From: Verrucomicrobiota bacterium
GTDB taxonomy: Bacteria; Verrucomicrobiota; Verrucomicrobiia; Opitutales; Opitutaceae
Length of the DNA stretch: 64,000 bases
Direction: 5' to 3'
Assembly (NCBI GenBank): GCA_019136515.1
Contig: JAGVUB010000158.1
Coordinates: forward strand, 1 to 64,000
Position numbers and translations under genes: made by a program. The stretch's first letter is position 1. Every line of letters begins with the position of its first letter. A model generated the notes under the pieces. The model was given only the letters and a program-made list of their open reading frames with translations. It was not told the DNA's origin and ran no database searches. This document shows positions 9,968-19,404 of the stretch, in pieces.

Positions 9968-10276
9968 TTGCGGCAGGGAGGTTCAGGGTGAGATGGCGTC
10001 CGGCGGCAGCTCTCCGGCGAAGCGAGACCGGGGAATCGCGCCATCCGGAGGAGATGACGTGGGGACCGATCCCCGTCATAACGACCCCCGCCGCCGGCGC
10101 CAGAGCCAACAGTCTCGGCGGTGCCGCATCTTCCAACAGAAATGCGTCTGCCCCCCGAGGGCGTCGGTCCCGGGCACAGAATGACCAGCGCGACACGGCC
10201 CCCGTGTGCGCCCCACCCGGTTGCACCCCGCATGAGTGTCTGACGGACAACGCCCTGACGTGGCGAGAGCCGCCAA
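9968..10276. other. Gap between NTPase and oxidoreductase genes
   Basis: No recognisable gene. The NTPase frame passes through it without a stop, but its translation (Arg-, Gly- and Ser-rich) is not protein-like. A GTAGCGAAA-related REP copy lies at 10259-10284, where recognisable NTPase sequence ends. No promoter for the oxidoreductase could be identified. Confidence 0.5.
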
Positions 10277-12224
10277 GGCCTTCGCAAGAATGCGTGGCCA
10301 CACCCGAATCGATATACGGCTCCTCGCTCGCCCCCCGGAGCCGCTCGACCTTGCGACGCTCCTCCACCAGGCGCTGTTGGAGCGCGCTCGCCCGCGCCTC
10401 GAGGAGATTGACCACGCCGCGGGCGTGCTCGACGCGTTCCTCGTGTTGCCGTCGAGCGGCGCTCGCGTGATCGACCGCCGCGGGTCGCCGCCCGCGCTTC
10501 ATCGCCGGCGTTCCAATACCAACCCCGATGAGGATCGCGCCCAACAGCAGGAAGGTGAGCCGCTGATTGTCGGTGAACAACGCTACCCAGAAGCACACCA
10601 CGCCGACGCCGTTGGCCAGCAGCGAGGCGCCGAGCCGCACCACATCCTCGTCGATGCGGCTGCGCCACTCCCGATGCGTGTCCTGCACCCGCGCGGAGAC
10701 CTGGCCCCGCGCTGTCTCCAGCTCCTTGAACAAATCGTCGCGGTCACGCTCCAACCGCGCCAGCCCGTCGGCCGCGGACCTGAGCGCGATCTGCAACTCG
10801 CCGGCCCGTTCGGCCCAGAGCCGCGCGACCTTCTCGCGCAACGCGCTGCGCGCCGGATCGCCCCTGGCCTCCGCATAACGTTCGAGCAATGGCCGCAGCT
10901 CCTCGGCGAGCTGGAAGTTGTCCGCCGGAGTGGCTCCGAAAGCCGCGCTGTGAGCACGCACGAAACGCTCCAGCTCCGTCCCCGCCTCCGCCCCGTAGCA
11001 GGCGCGCAATACCGCACCGTCAAAGAACCGGAAGACGACCAGCCGCGCCGCTTCGTCGCGTTCCTCCTCGCTGGGGAAGTACCCCGCAAGAGCGTCGAGC
11101 AGGTCGCCCATCTCCTGGGCGCGCCGGGCGACCGCGGGGTAACGCGGCACCAGTTTCTCCTGCACCAGTCGCGCGATCGCCCCGGGCAACCACAGGCCAC
11201 CACGTTGCAGGCTGCCGAAGATCGGCACCGTCACCGTCGCCGACAACAGCCCGGCGACCTGTCCGAGCCCCTCGGGACCCAGCACGAGACGCACTCCCTC
11301 CTCGGTCGCAAAACCCAACCCCGCCACTGCGAGCATCGCGGCTGCCTGCGCCTCATCGCAGCGGTCGACCGCCGCCGCCATTTCGTCCATGGGACGAATA
11401 CGATGGCGCAACAGCTCGAGCATCGCGCCCGGCAGGCCCTCGCCGATCTCGTGGCAGGCCTTCGCCTCGGTGCTGCGGCGCGCGTAGAGCGCGAGCAACT
11501 CCACGCTCTCGGCCTCGCTCATCGGCGGGATCTCGACCGAGAAGAATCGCATCGGCTGGGCATTCCAGGCCACCGGTTCGAGCTCGGTCGCCAATGCCCA
11601 TTCCCCCACAAGAATCAGCGCGTAGTCGAGGTGCGCGCGCACCTCGTCGAGTCGCGGAAGGAACACGTCCGCCAGCCAGCGCGCAATCCCCGCAGGCAGC
11701 ACATCGAAGTCGTCGAGCACGAGCGCCACCAACTGAAACTTCGGCCGCACGAAACCGCGTTTCTCCATCCCGCAGTCGTAGAACTCATGGAACAGCGCGT
11801 TGAGCAGCGCCCGCGCCGAAGAGTCATCGAGCCGGTTACCGACACCGGCCAGTCGTGTCGCCGCCCCACCCACCAACCCGCCACCGATCGGCAGTTTCGC
11901 CGCAAACGCGCGCAACCACGCCGCCTCGTCCATCCCGGGCGACAGATCGGGTTGCACCACCGACACCGGCCGACCCGAGCGGACCAGTCGGCCAAGTGCC
12001 TCCTCCACAAACCGGCTCTTGCCGCAACCCGGTGCGCCGGTGACCGCCACAATGCGCGCCGATGAGCGCGGATCCTCCGAGACTGCGCCGATGAACTGCG
12101 CCAGTTGCGACTCGCGCCCCACGAACCGCGAAACCAGCCGCCCGGGCGCGTCGCCGCCGCCCGCGGTGCCGCGCAGGCGGGCGGAGCGGATCTTCCTGGG
12201 TTCGTTTCCGGTGGGGGCACTCAC
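10277..12224 (-). CDS. Membrane-anchored STAND/AAA-type P-loop NTPase, 3' end disturbed
   Basis: Coordinates give the recognisable coding part. From a GTG at 12224 it reads VSAPTGNEPRKIR, then SRFVGRESQLAQF and the Walker A VTGAPGCGKSRFVEEA near residues 50-65. A Walker B-like ALVLDDFDVLP follows near 145. The C-terminal third has a coiled coil (LARLERDRDDLFKELETARG), two hydrophobic segments (GVGVVCFWVALF and LTFLLLGAILIGVGIG) and a second coiled coil ending EERRKVERLRGASEEPY. The fold suggests a signalling ATPase, but no partner is visible. No in-frame stop appears until 9135, deep inside the oxidoreductase gene; recognisable protein ends where a REP copy begins at about 10284. The start is uncertain because upstream in-frame sequence is repeat-derived. 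Confidence 0.65.
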
Positions 12225-12364
12225 AATGGTGGCTGAGTTCGGCCCTATCCCATCGGCCGCTTTCCCCGCCGCCCAAATGGAATCGCCCACCGGGCAGGCT
12301 CGCCCGGTGCCCTGTCGCCGGCCGCGCCGTTGCGCCGTGCCAGCGGGCCCGCTCCGCCTCCGCC

Positions 12365-12390
12365 GTAGCGATGCCCGTGAGGGCATCGAT
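12365..12390 (+). repeat. GTAGCGATGCCC REP element, copy 1
   Basis: GTAG plus the hairpin CGATGCCC-GTGA-GGGCATCG. The same element recurs 287 bp downstream. Confidence 0.85.
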
Positions 12391-12651
12391 CCGTCCTCCG
12401 CGTCCTCTGCGTCTCCGCGTGCGCCCCTTCCGCCATCGGGCCCGATCTGGCCTCACCCGGAGCCGCGGAGCGCAAAGACCGGCGGCGTCCCGCGTCGTAG
12501 CGAAACGCGTGAGCGTTTCGATCCCGTCCGCCCCCCCCCTGCCTTGGTGGCCACGAAAAGGCACGAAGAGACACAATAAGCAGAGGCCTGAACCACGGAA
12601 ACCACCGGATCCACGGGGCCGTGACTGCGGGCCAGCTTCCGCCCCTCCGCC

Positions 12652-12677
12652 GTAGCGATGCCCGTGAGGGCATCGAT
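12652..12677 (+). repeat. GTAGCGATGCCC REP element, copy 2
   Basis: The same element as at 12365, identical through the hairpin. It is followed directly by heptanucleotide units, so two repeat families abut here. Confidence 0.85.
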
Positions 12678-12680
12678 CCG

Positions 12681-12722
12681 CCCACCGTCCACCGGCAACC
12701 GCCCACCGGCAACCGTCCACCG
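12681..12722 (+). repeat. Heptanucleotide tract, 6 units
   Basis: Six phased 7-mers: CCCACCG, TCCACCG, GCAACCG, CCCACCG, GCAACCG, TCCACCG. Confidence 0.85.
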
Positions 12723-12868
12723 AATTTTCTCCGGTGCCGCTTCGAAAATCGCGTCGCTGGCCGATAGAGTACCTCGAGGAGTTTCCTCGCACCGGCCCAC
12801 CCCGCCGCGTGGCCGGTGCGAAGAGGCGCCCGCCCACCCCAACCGTCCACCCACCCCGCCCGGACGCC

Positions 12869-15379
12869 ATGAATACCCACCTGCCCCCGCTCCGCCTCGC
12901 CGGCGCCGCCCTCGCGGCAATCGCCGCGCTCGCCTCCGCCGCCCTCGCCGCCGCCGACTTCGAGCCGCGCATCGAGCAGCTCCTCGCCCAGCTCACGCTC
13001 GAGGAGAAAGTCCATCTCCTCTCCGGCGATACAAGCGACTTCAACGCCCAGGGCCTTCCCCGCCTCGGCATTCCCTCCATTCCGATGGGCGACGGCCCGG
13101 CCGGCATCCGTATCGGTCGTTCCACCGCGTTTCCCGCGCCCATCACCCTCGCAGCCTCCTGGGACGCGGCGCTGGCCACGCGGTTCGGCGACGCCCTCGC
13201 GGCCGAAACCCTCGCCAAAGGCCGCACCTGTATTCTCGGTCCCTGCGTCGGCATCCACCGTTTCCCGCTCAACGGGCGCAACTTCGAGAGCTTCGGAGAG
13301 GATCCCTGGCTCACCTCCCGGCTGGGCGTGGCCGTCATCCGCGGCGTGCAGGCGCGCGGCGTGATCCCCGCCGTGAAGCACTTCGCCGTCAACGACCAGG
13401 AGTGGGAACGCCGCGAGATCGATGTCCGCGTCGACGAGCGCACGCTGCGCGAGATTCACCTGCCCGCCTTCGAAGCCGCCGTGACGGAGGCCGGCGTCTG
13501 GTCCGTGATGGCCTCCTACAACCGCATCAACGGCCCCCACGCCAGCCAATCTGCCCCGTTGCTCACCGACATTCTCAAGGGCGACTGGGGCTTCCGCGGC
13601 ATCGTCATGTCCGACTGGGAATCCGTCTACAGCGATGTCGGCGCCGCCCGCGCCGGCCTCGACCTCGAGATGCCCTCCGCCCTCTGGTTCGGAGAGACCC
13701 TCGTCAAGGCCGTGCGCGACGGCCGAGTGCCCGAGGCGGTGATCGACGACAAGATCCGCCGCCACCTCCGCGTGCGTTTCGAGGCCGGGCTCTTCGACCG
13801 CCCCGCGCCGAGCGAGGACGAGTCCGTCATCCGCAGCGCGGCCCATGTCGCCCTCGCCCGCGAAATCGCCGCCAAGGGCATCGTGCTCCTCAAGAACGAC
13901 GGCCTGCTCCCCCTCGCACCGGAGCGCCTGCACCGTGTCGCCCTCATCGGCCCGGCGATGAACCACGCCCGCACCGGCGGCGGCGGCAGTTCGCTCGTCC
14001 TGCCCTGGCGCACGGTCACGCCGCTCGAGGGCATCACCGCGCTGCTCGGCGAGCGCGTCGAGTGCACCTTCGCCGAGGGTGTCTCCATCGACATGTACCG
14101 CCCGGCGCCCATCCCGGCCGAGTATTTCCACACCCCCGACGGCGCCAGCCCGGGCTTGGTGGCGGAATACTTCGACAACGCCGACTGCTCCGGCGCGCCG
14201 CTCTACACCCAGATCGAGCCCCGCGCCTGCTTCGAGCTCATCGGCGGTTCGCCCGACCCGCGTCTCAACAAGGACTTGTTCTCCATCCGCTGGACCGGCC
14301 GCTTCACCCCGCCGGTCACGCACGACTACGAGCTCACCCTCTTCAGCGACGACGGCTCCCGTCTCTGGCTCGACGGCCGGCTCGTCATCGACCACTGGGG
14401 CGCGCACAGCCTCGCGCCCAAGACCGCCACGATCCGCCTCGAGGCCGGCCGCAGCTACGCCGTGCGCATCGAGTTCTGCGAACTCGGCGGCGACGCCACC
14501 ATGATCTGCGGCTGGCGCGCCCCCGACGACCGCACCCCGCCCCCCACCATCGACGCCGCCGTGGCCGCCGCCCGCGGCGCCGATGCCGCCATTGTCGCCG
14601 TCGGGCTCGCCTCGTTCCTCGAGGGCGAAGGCCGCGATGTCGCCGATTTCCGGTTGCCCGGCGGGCAGGACGAGCTCGTCCAGGCCGTCGCCGCCGCCAA
14701 CCCGAACACCGTGGTGGTCGTCTACGGCGGCGTGCCGCAGCTGGTCGAGCACTGGCTCGGCAACGTGCGCGCCGTCTTCGCCGCATTCTACCCCGGCCAG
14801 GAGGGCGGCAGCGCCCTGGCCGACCTGCTCTTCGGCCGGCTCTCCCCCTCCGGCAAGCTCCCCTTCTCCTACATCCAGCACCGGGAACAATCGCCCGCCT
14901 TTGCCGACTACGGGAAGCCCGACCTCAAGTCGCGCTACACCGAAGGCGTCTTCGTCGGCTACCGTTGGCTCGACCACCACGGGCTCGCGCCGCTCTTCCC
15001 CTTCGGCCACGGCCTCGCGTACACAACTTTCCGGTACGACGACCTCCACCTCGCACCCGGCACCGGCGACACCGTGTGCACCGCCACCCTCGCCGTGACC
15101 AACACCGGCACCATGGCGGCCGAGGAGATCGTGCAACTCTACGTCGCCCCGCCCGCCACCGCGCCCGTCGCCCGCCCGCCGCAGGAGCTCAAGGCCTTCG
15201 CCCGCGTCGCCCTCGCCCCCGGCGAGACCCGCACCGTCACGCTCCCGCTCGGCCCGCGCGCCTTCCAGTATTTCGATCCCGCCGCCCGCGCCTGGACCAC
15301 CGCCCCCGGCCGGTACGAGTTCCGAGTCGGCGCCTCCTCTCGCGACATCCGCATCACCACTCCCTTCACCCGCCCCTAG
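12869..15379 (+). CDS. Secreted GH3 beta-glycosidase with PA14 insert
   Basis: Releases terminal beta-linked sugars (beta-glucosidase or beta-xylosidase type) from oligosaccharides. 836 residues: a signal peptide (LAGAALAAIAALASAALAAA), the GH3 TIM-barrel domain, and the GH3 C-terminal sandwich interrupted by a PA14 domain at about residues 430-575 (LVAEYFDNADCSG, YELTLFSDDGSRLWLDG), then a fibronectin-III-like tail. The nucleophile is expected to be Asp249 in GIVMSDWESVY; KHFAVNDQEWER is also conserved. PA14 inserts often shape the active site or bind glycans. The start at 12869 is chosen for the signal peptide; the 45 upstream in-frame codons are low complexity. It opens the pectin region. 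Confidence 0.93.
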   Translation: MNTHLPPLRLAGAALAAIAALASAALAAADFEPRIEQLLAQLTLEEKVHLLSGDTSDFNAQGLPRLGIPSIPMGDGPAGIRIGRSTAFPAPITLAASWDAALATRFGDALAAETLAKGRTCILGPCVGIHRFPLNGRNFESFGEDPWLTSRLGVAVIRGVQARGVIPAVKHFAVNDQEWERREIDVRVDERTLREIHLPAFEAAVTEAGVWSVMASYNRINGPHASQSAPLLTDILKGDWGFRGIVMSDWESVYSDVGAARAGLDLEMPSALWFGETLVKAVRDGRVPEAVIDDKIRRHLRVRFEAGLFDRPAPSEDESVIRSAAHVALAREIAAKGIVLLKNDGLLPLAPERLHRVALIGPAMNHARTGGGGSSLVLPWRTVTPLEGITALLGERVECTFAEGVSIDMYRPAPIPAEYFHTPDGASPGLVAEYFDNADCSGAPLYTQIEPRACFELIGGSPDPRLNKDLFSIRWTGRFTPPVTHDYELTLFSDDGSRLWLDGRLVIDHWGAHSLAPKTATIRLEAGRSYAVRIEFCELGGDATMICGWRAPDDRTPPPTIDAAVAAARGADAAIVAVGLASFLEGEGRDVADFRLPGGQDELVQAVAAANPNTVVVVYGGVPQLVEHWLGNVRAVFAAFYPGQEGGSALADLLFGRLSPSGKLPFSYIQHREQSPAFADYGKPDLKSRYTEGVFVGYRWLDHHGLAPLFPFGHGLAYTTFRYDDLHLAPGTGDTVCTATLAVTNTGTMAAEEIVQLYVAPPATAPVARPPQELKAFARVALAPGETRTVTLPLGPRAFQYFDPAARAWTTAPGRYEFRVGASSRDIRITTPFTRP

Positions 15380-15618
15380 CGAATCCGTCGAGTGGCAAGT
15401 GGCGAGGGAGACCTCGTGCACAGGGAATGTTTCGCACGGAGAGATGCTTGGATACACGACCACCTCGTCCTTCGTAGCGCCGCGAGCGGTTCCCATCCGC
15501 ACCCCTGGATAACAACGACCCTGAGCAGGAGAGGTGCACCCGGTCGGGAGTATCGACCGGACTGTAAGAACGGTGTCGGTTTGCGGAACGCACGCGCCCT
15601 GCCACGGTCGGGGGCGAC

Positions 15619-16650
15619 ATGCCCCGCCCTTGCTTCCTCCTGGCGCTGCTGCTCGGCGTCCTCTCCCAACCGGCGTTCGCCGCCGACACCGTGCCACCGG
15701 TCACAGTCTATCCCAACCCGCTGATCACGCAGCGCGCCGACCCGTTCATCCGGCGCCACAGCGACGGCTTCTACTATTTCACCGCCACCGTCCCCGAGTA
15801 CGACCGCATCGAACTCCGCCGAGCGCCGACCCTCGCCGGACTCGCCGCCGCGGAGCCGAAGACCATCTGGACCAGGCACCCCACCGGCCCGATGGGCGCC
15901 CACATCTGGGCACCAGAACTCCACCACATCGACGGCAAGTGGTTCATCTATTTCGCCGCCGGCGCCGCCGAGAAGATCTGGGACATCCACATCTACGTCC
16001 TTGAGAACTCCGCCGCCAACCCACTCGAGGGCGAGTGGATCGAGCGCGGCCAACTCCGCACCCAGTGGGAAACCTTCGCGCTCGACGCCACCACCTTCGA
16101 GCACCGCGGAGTCCGCTACCTCGTCTGGGCCCAGCGCGATCCTTCGGTGAAAAACAACACCGACCTCTACATCGCGCGCATGGCCTCGCCCATCACCATC
16201 GAGGGCACGCCCGTCCGCCTCTCCCGTCCCGAGTTCGACTGGGAAAAGGTCCGCTACGAGGTCAACGAGGGCCCCGCCGTCCTCGTCCGCCACGGCCGCG
16301 TCTTCGTCACCTACTCCGCCGCTGGCACCGGCGCCGAGTACTGCATGGGCCTGCTCACCGCCTCCGAGGACGCCGACCTCCTCGATCCGAAATCCTGGCA
16401 CAAGTCGCCCACTCCCGTCTTCGCCACCAGCGAAGCCGCCGGCATCTTCGGTCCCGGCCACAACAACTTCACCGTCGCCGAGGACGGCACGACCGACCTC
16501 CTCGTCTACCACGCGCGCAACTACCGCGACATCGTCGGCGACCCGCTCCGCGACCCCAACCGCCACACCCGCGTCCAGCCCATCCGCTGGAGCGCCGACG
16601 GCACGCCCGACTTCGGCACGCCGCTTCCCGAGACACCCGCCACCCAATGA
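15619..16650 (+). CDS. Secreted GH43 arabinofuranosidase-like enzyme
   Basis: 343 residues with a signal peptide (MPRPCFLLALLLGVLSQPAFA). The five-bladed propeller shows the GH43 triad: base Asp in QRADPFIRR, pKa-modulating Asp in LDATTFEHRG, and acid Glu in YEVNEGPAVLV. The sequence order (YYFTATVPEYDRIELRRA, IWAPELHHIDGKWFIYF, GPGHNNFTV) resembles exo-alpha-1,5-L-arabinofuranosidases of GH43, so removal of arabinan side chains from pectin is likely. A GGGGGCGA stretch just before the ATG is one of the few Shine-Dalgarno-like sites here. Its TGA overlaps the GH35 ATG (ATGA), so the two are coupled. Confidence 0.9.
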   Translation: MPRPCFLLALLLGVLSQPAFAADTVPPVTVYPNPLITQRADPFIRRHSDGFYYFTATVPEYDRIELRRAPTLAGLAAAEPKTIWTRHPTGPMGAHIWAPELHHIDGKWFIYFAAGAAEKIWDIHIYVLENSAANPLEGEWIERGQLRTQWETFALDATTFEHRGVRYLVWAQRDPSVKNNTDLYIARMASPITIEGTPVRLSRPEFDWEKVRYEVNEGPAVLVRHGRVFVTYSAAGTGAEYCMGLLTASEDADLLDPKSWHKSPTPVFATSEAAGIFGPGHNNFTVAEDGTTDLLVYHARNYRDIVGDPLRDPNRHTRVQPIRWSADGTPDFGTPLPETPATQ

Positions 16651-19139
16651 CACGCGCCCTTCTCCCCTTGCTCGCCGCCACCTCTCTCGCCGCCGCGCCG
16701 CTCTCCGTCACGCTCGTCCCGCCCGCGGCTCCGGAGATTGGATTCAACCTCGGCACCGCGGCCAATCCCGCCGGCGCCACGATCACCGCCGATAGCCAGT
16801 GCCTGCTCCGCGACGGCCGGCCGTGGACGCCCGTCATGGGCGAGTTCCACTACTCGCGCTACCCCACCGCCGAATGGCGCGAGGAGCTCCTCAAGATGAA
16901 GGCCGGCGGCATCGACATCGTCGCCACCTACGTTTTCTGGATCCACCACGAGGAGACCGAAGGCGACTGGAACTGGGCCGGCAACCACGACCTCCGCCGC
17001 TTCGTCGAGACCGCGAAGGAGGCCGGCCTGCACGTCATCGTCCGTTGCGGCCCGTGGTGCCACGGCGAGGTGCGCAACGGCGGCCTGCCCGACTGGATCG
17101 TCGCCCGCGGCCAGGCCCGCACCGACGATCCCGCCTACCTCGCCAGCGCCACCAAGCTCTACCGGCAGATCGCCGCCCAGCTCCGCGGCCTGCTCTGGAA
17201 GGACGGTGGCCCCGTCATCGGCATCCAGTTGGAGAACGAATACCGCGGCCCCGCCGAACACCTGCTCACGCTCAAGCGCATCGCCCGCGAGGCCGGTCTC
17301 GACACCCCCCTCTACACCCGCACCGGCTGGCCCGAGCTGAAGACCCCGCTGCCCTTCGGCGAAATCCTCCCGCTCTACGGCGTCTACGCCGAGGGCTTCT
17401 GGGACCGCGAGCTCACCGCCATGCCCGGCAATTACTGGGCCGGCTTCCACTTCTCCACCCTGCGCTCCGACGCGAACATCGCCAACGAGGCCCTCGGCCG
17501 CCGCGAGACCCGCGACGCAGCCGACATCGCCCGGTATCCATACCTCACCTGCGAGATCGGCGGCGGTATGATGAGCGCCTACCACCGCCGCATCCTCGTC
17601 GACCCGCTCGACATCGAGTCGACCACCCTCATCAAGCTCGGCTCCGGCAGCACCTCGCCCGGCTACTACATGTACCACGGCGGCACCAACCCCGTCGGCC
17701 GCCTCTCGACACTCATGGAGGACCAGGCGACGGCGATGACGTTCTGGAACGACATGCCGGTGCTCAACTACGACTTCCAGGCTCCGCTCGGCCAATACGG
17801 CCAGGTCCGCCCGCACTACCACCGCCTCCGCCGCCTCCACCTCTTCCTGCATAGCTTCGGCGCCGCGCTCGCCCGCACCGCCGTCGCCCTGCCCAACCAG
17901 CGCCCCGCCGGCCGCGACGACCTCGCGACGCTCCGCTGGTCCGCCCGCTCCGACGGCCACCGCGGCTTCCTCTTCGTGAGCAACCACGAACGCGGCCGCA
18001 CGCTCCCGCCGAAGGCCGACGTGCAGTTCACGCTCGCGCCGCTCGGCCTCACGTTCCCCGCGCAGCCGATCACCGTGCCCACCGGCGCCGCGTTCCTGTG
18101 GCCATTCAACCTCGACCTCGGCCACGGCGTCACCCTCGCCTACGCCACCGCGCAGCCGCTCACCGTCCTCGACGACGGCGCCACGCGGACCTTCGTCTTC
18201 GCCGAGACACCCGGCATCCCCGCCGAGTTCGCGTTCGAGGGGAAAGGCATCGCCGGCACCATCCAACACCGAGCCTGCCAGATGCCCGAGGACCGCCGCG
18301 TCTTCAGCGACGTCAAACCGCTCGCCGACACCGCAATCTCCCTTCGCACCACCGACGATCACGAGATCCAGATCGTCCTGCTCAGCGACGCCGATTCGCT
18401 CGCCCTCTGGCGCGGCAGGTACCGCGGCCGCGAGCGGCTGTTCCTGACTGAAGGAACGGACACACTCGCGGTCGACGGCGACCACCTCCGCATCACCGCC
18501 GAACCTCGTAGCGAAACTCGCCAGAGTTTCGACCGCGCGGTCTCGAACGAAAGCCTTGGCGGCTTTCGCTACACCAACGCCGAACCGTCCCGACTGCTCT
18601 TTGCATTCCCTTCCGACGGACTCGAAATCAACGGGCTAAACAGACCGCAACTGTTCGAGCCTCTCGCCGTCACCCTCCCCACCGCCACCACCACGTCCGT
18701 TGCCATCGAGCCGCTCCGTCCCGCCGGACCGCCGCGCACGATCGGGCTCGGCCGCAATTGCCCCACGCCGGTCGCCGCCGCGCCGCGCGATGCCGACTTC
18801 GCCGCCGCCGCCGTCTGGCGGATCAAGCTCCCGGCCAACCTCGATCTCTCCGCCAATCCACTGCTGCGCCTCCACTACCGCGGCGATGTCGCCCGCGTGA
18901 AGATCGGCGACACCTTCATCATGGACGACTTCTACAACGGCGAACCGCTGGAGATCGGCCTCGCCCGCCACGCCGACTCGCTGAAGACCGGCGGCGAGCT
19001 CACCGTCGAGATTCTCTCGCTCCAGCGAGGCGCCCCGATCTTCCTCCCTCCCGCCGCGCAGCTCCGCGACACCGACGGCGCCGCCGTCGCCGAACTCAGC
19101 GCCGCGGAGATCATCACGCGACCGTCACGCAATCTGTAG
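16647..19139 (+). CDS. Secreted GH35 beta-galactosidase carrying an in-frame REP pair
   Basis: Removes terminal beta-galactose, probably from pectic galactan. 830 residues: a signal peptide (MTRALLPLLAATSLAAAP) and a GH35 TIM barrel (GEFHYSRYPTAEWREELLKM) with acid/base Glu198 in QLENEY and nucleophile Glu303 in TCEIGGG. Beta-domains follow. Residues 621-643 are encoded by an inverted pair of REP elements inserted without breaking the frame (18507-18573), between two conserved-looking beta-strand regions. The TAG stop is the TAG of a GTAGGTCCGG repeat that starts at 19136. The start overlaps the GH43 stop. Confidence 0.93.
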   Translation: MTRALLPLLAATSLAAAPLSVTLVPPAAPEIGFNLGTAANPAGATITADSQCLLRDGRPWTPVMGEFHYSRYPTAEWREELLKMKAGGIDIVATYVFWIHHEETEGDWNWAGNHDLRRFVETAKEAGLHVIVRCGPWCHGEVRNGGLPDWIVARGQARTDDPAYLASATKLYRQIAAQLRGLLWKDGGPVIGIQLENEYRGPAEHLLTLKRIAREAGLDTPLYTRTGWPELKTPLPFGEILPLYGVYAEGFWDRELTAMPGNYWAGFHFSTLRSDANIANEALGRRETRDAADIARYPYLTCEIGGGMMSAYHRRILVDPLDIESTTLIKLGSGSTSPGYYMYHGGTNPVGRLSTLMEDQATAMTFWNDMPVLNYDFQAPLGQYGQVRPHYHRLRRLHLFLHSFGAALARTAVALPNQRPAGRDDLATLRWSARSDGHRGFLFVSNHERGRTLPPKADVQFTLAPLGLTFPAQPITVPTGAAFLWPFNLDLGHGVTLAYATAQPLTVLDDGATRTFVFAETPGIPAEFAFEGKGIAGTIQHRACQMPEDRRVFSDVKPLADTAISLRTTDDHEIQIVLLSDADSLALWRGRYRGRERLFLTEGTDTLAVDGDHLRITAEPRSETRQSFDRAVSNESLGGFRYTNAEPSRLLFAFPSDGLEINGLNRPQLFEPLAVTLPTATTTSVAIEPLRPAGPPRTIGLGRNCPTPVAAAPRDADFAAAAVWRIKLPANLDLSANPLLRLHYRGDVARVKIGDTFIMDDFYNGEPLEIGLARHADSLKTGGELTVEILSLQRGAPIFLPPAAQLRDTDGAAVAELSAAEIITRPSRNL
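18507..18573. repeat. Inverted REP pair inside the GH35 coding sequence
   Basis: Left arm GTAGCGAAACTCGCCAGAG; right arm ends GGCGGCTTTCGCTAC. Both belong to the GTAGCGAAA family that is otherwise intergenic (8272, 27672, 53171). It is read in frame as about 23 residues (SETRQSFDRAVSNESLGGFR). Confidence 0.9.
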
Positions 19140-19250
19140 GTCCGGTCTCCGACCGGACACGTCTGGCACGGTCAACGCATCAGGCCTGGCACTGCTCATA
19201 CCACCCCTTTCGGCTCACGTCCAAGGCGACCGGTCGAAGACCGGTCCTCC
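19136..19250. repeat. GTAGGTCCGG REP pair, copy 1
   Basis: Left end GTAGGTCCGGTCTCCGACC, right end GACCGGTCGAAGACCGGTCC. Its first four bases contain the GH35 stop codon. Confidence 0.85.
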
Positions 19251-19404
19251 CTGCGCGCGGAAAAGCCAACTGCGTTCACCGTCACCCGACCTTCCGCCAC
19301 GCCCTGAGCCGATCCTCCAGACTGTCCGGCAACGGGTCGCTCGCCGCCGACCACCGCGGCCGGCGTTCTTTCCGCTCACGCTTTCATCCCCCAACGCTAT
19401 TCCC

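Larger units (their letters stand above)
12225..12868. other. 644-bp intergenic repeat region between divergent NTPase and GH3 genes
   Basis: No gene supported. Contents: a hairpin CACCGGGC...GCCCGGTG (12288-12309), two near-identical REP elements GTAGCGATGCCCGTGAGGG (12365-12390 and 12652-12677), a related GTAGCGAAACGCGTGAGCG element (12495-12520), and a heptanucleotide tract (12681-12722). A CCACGAAAAGGCACGAAGAG-like stretch near 12551 resembles other short interspersed repeats. Any promoter for the divergent genes must lie here but none could be identified. Confidence 0.65.

Noticed and set aside
9135-10276. C-terminal 380 codons of the NTPase frame
   Set aside because: Arg/Gly-rich out-of-frame reading of the oxidoreductase gene and intergenic DNA, not protein-like.
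12225-15697. Minus-strand open frame of 1150 codons opposite GH3
   Set aside because: A shadow frame of high-GC coding DNA with repetitive Gly/Ala/Val/Glu composition; GH3 motifs are on the plus strand.
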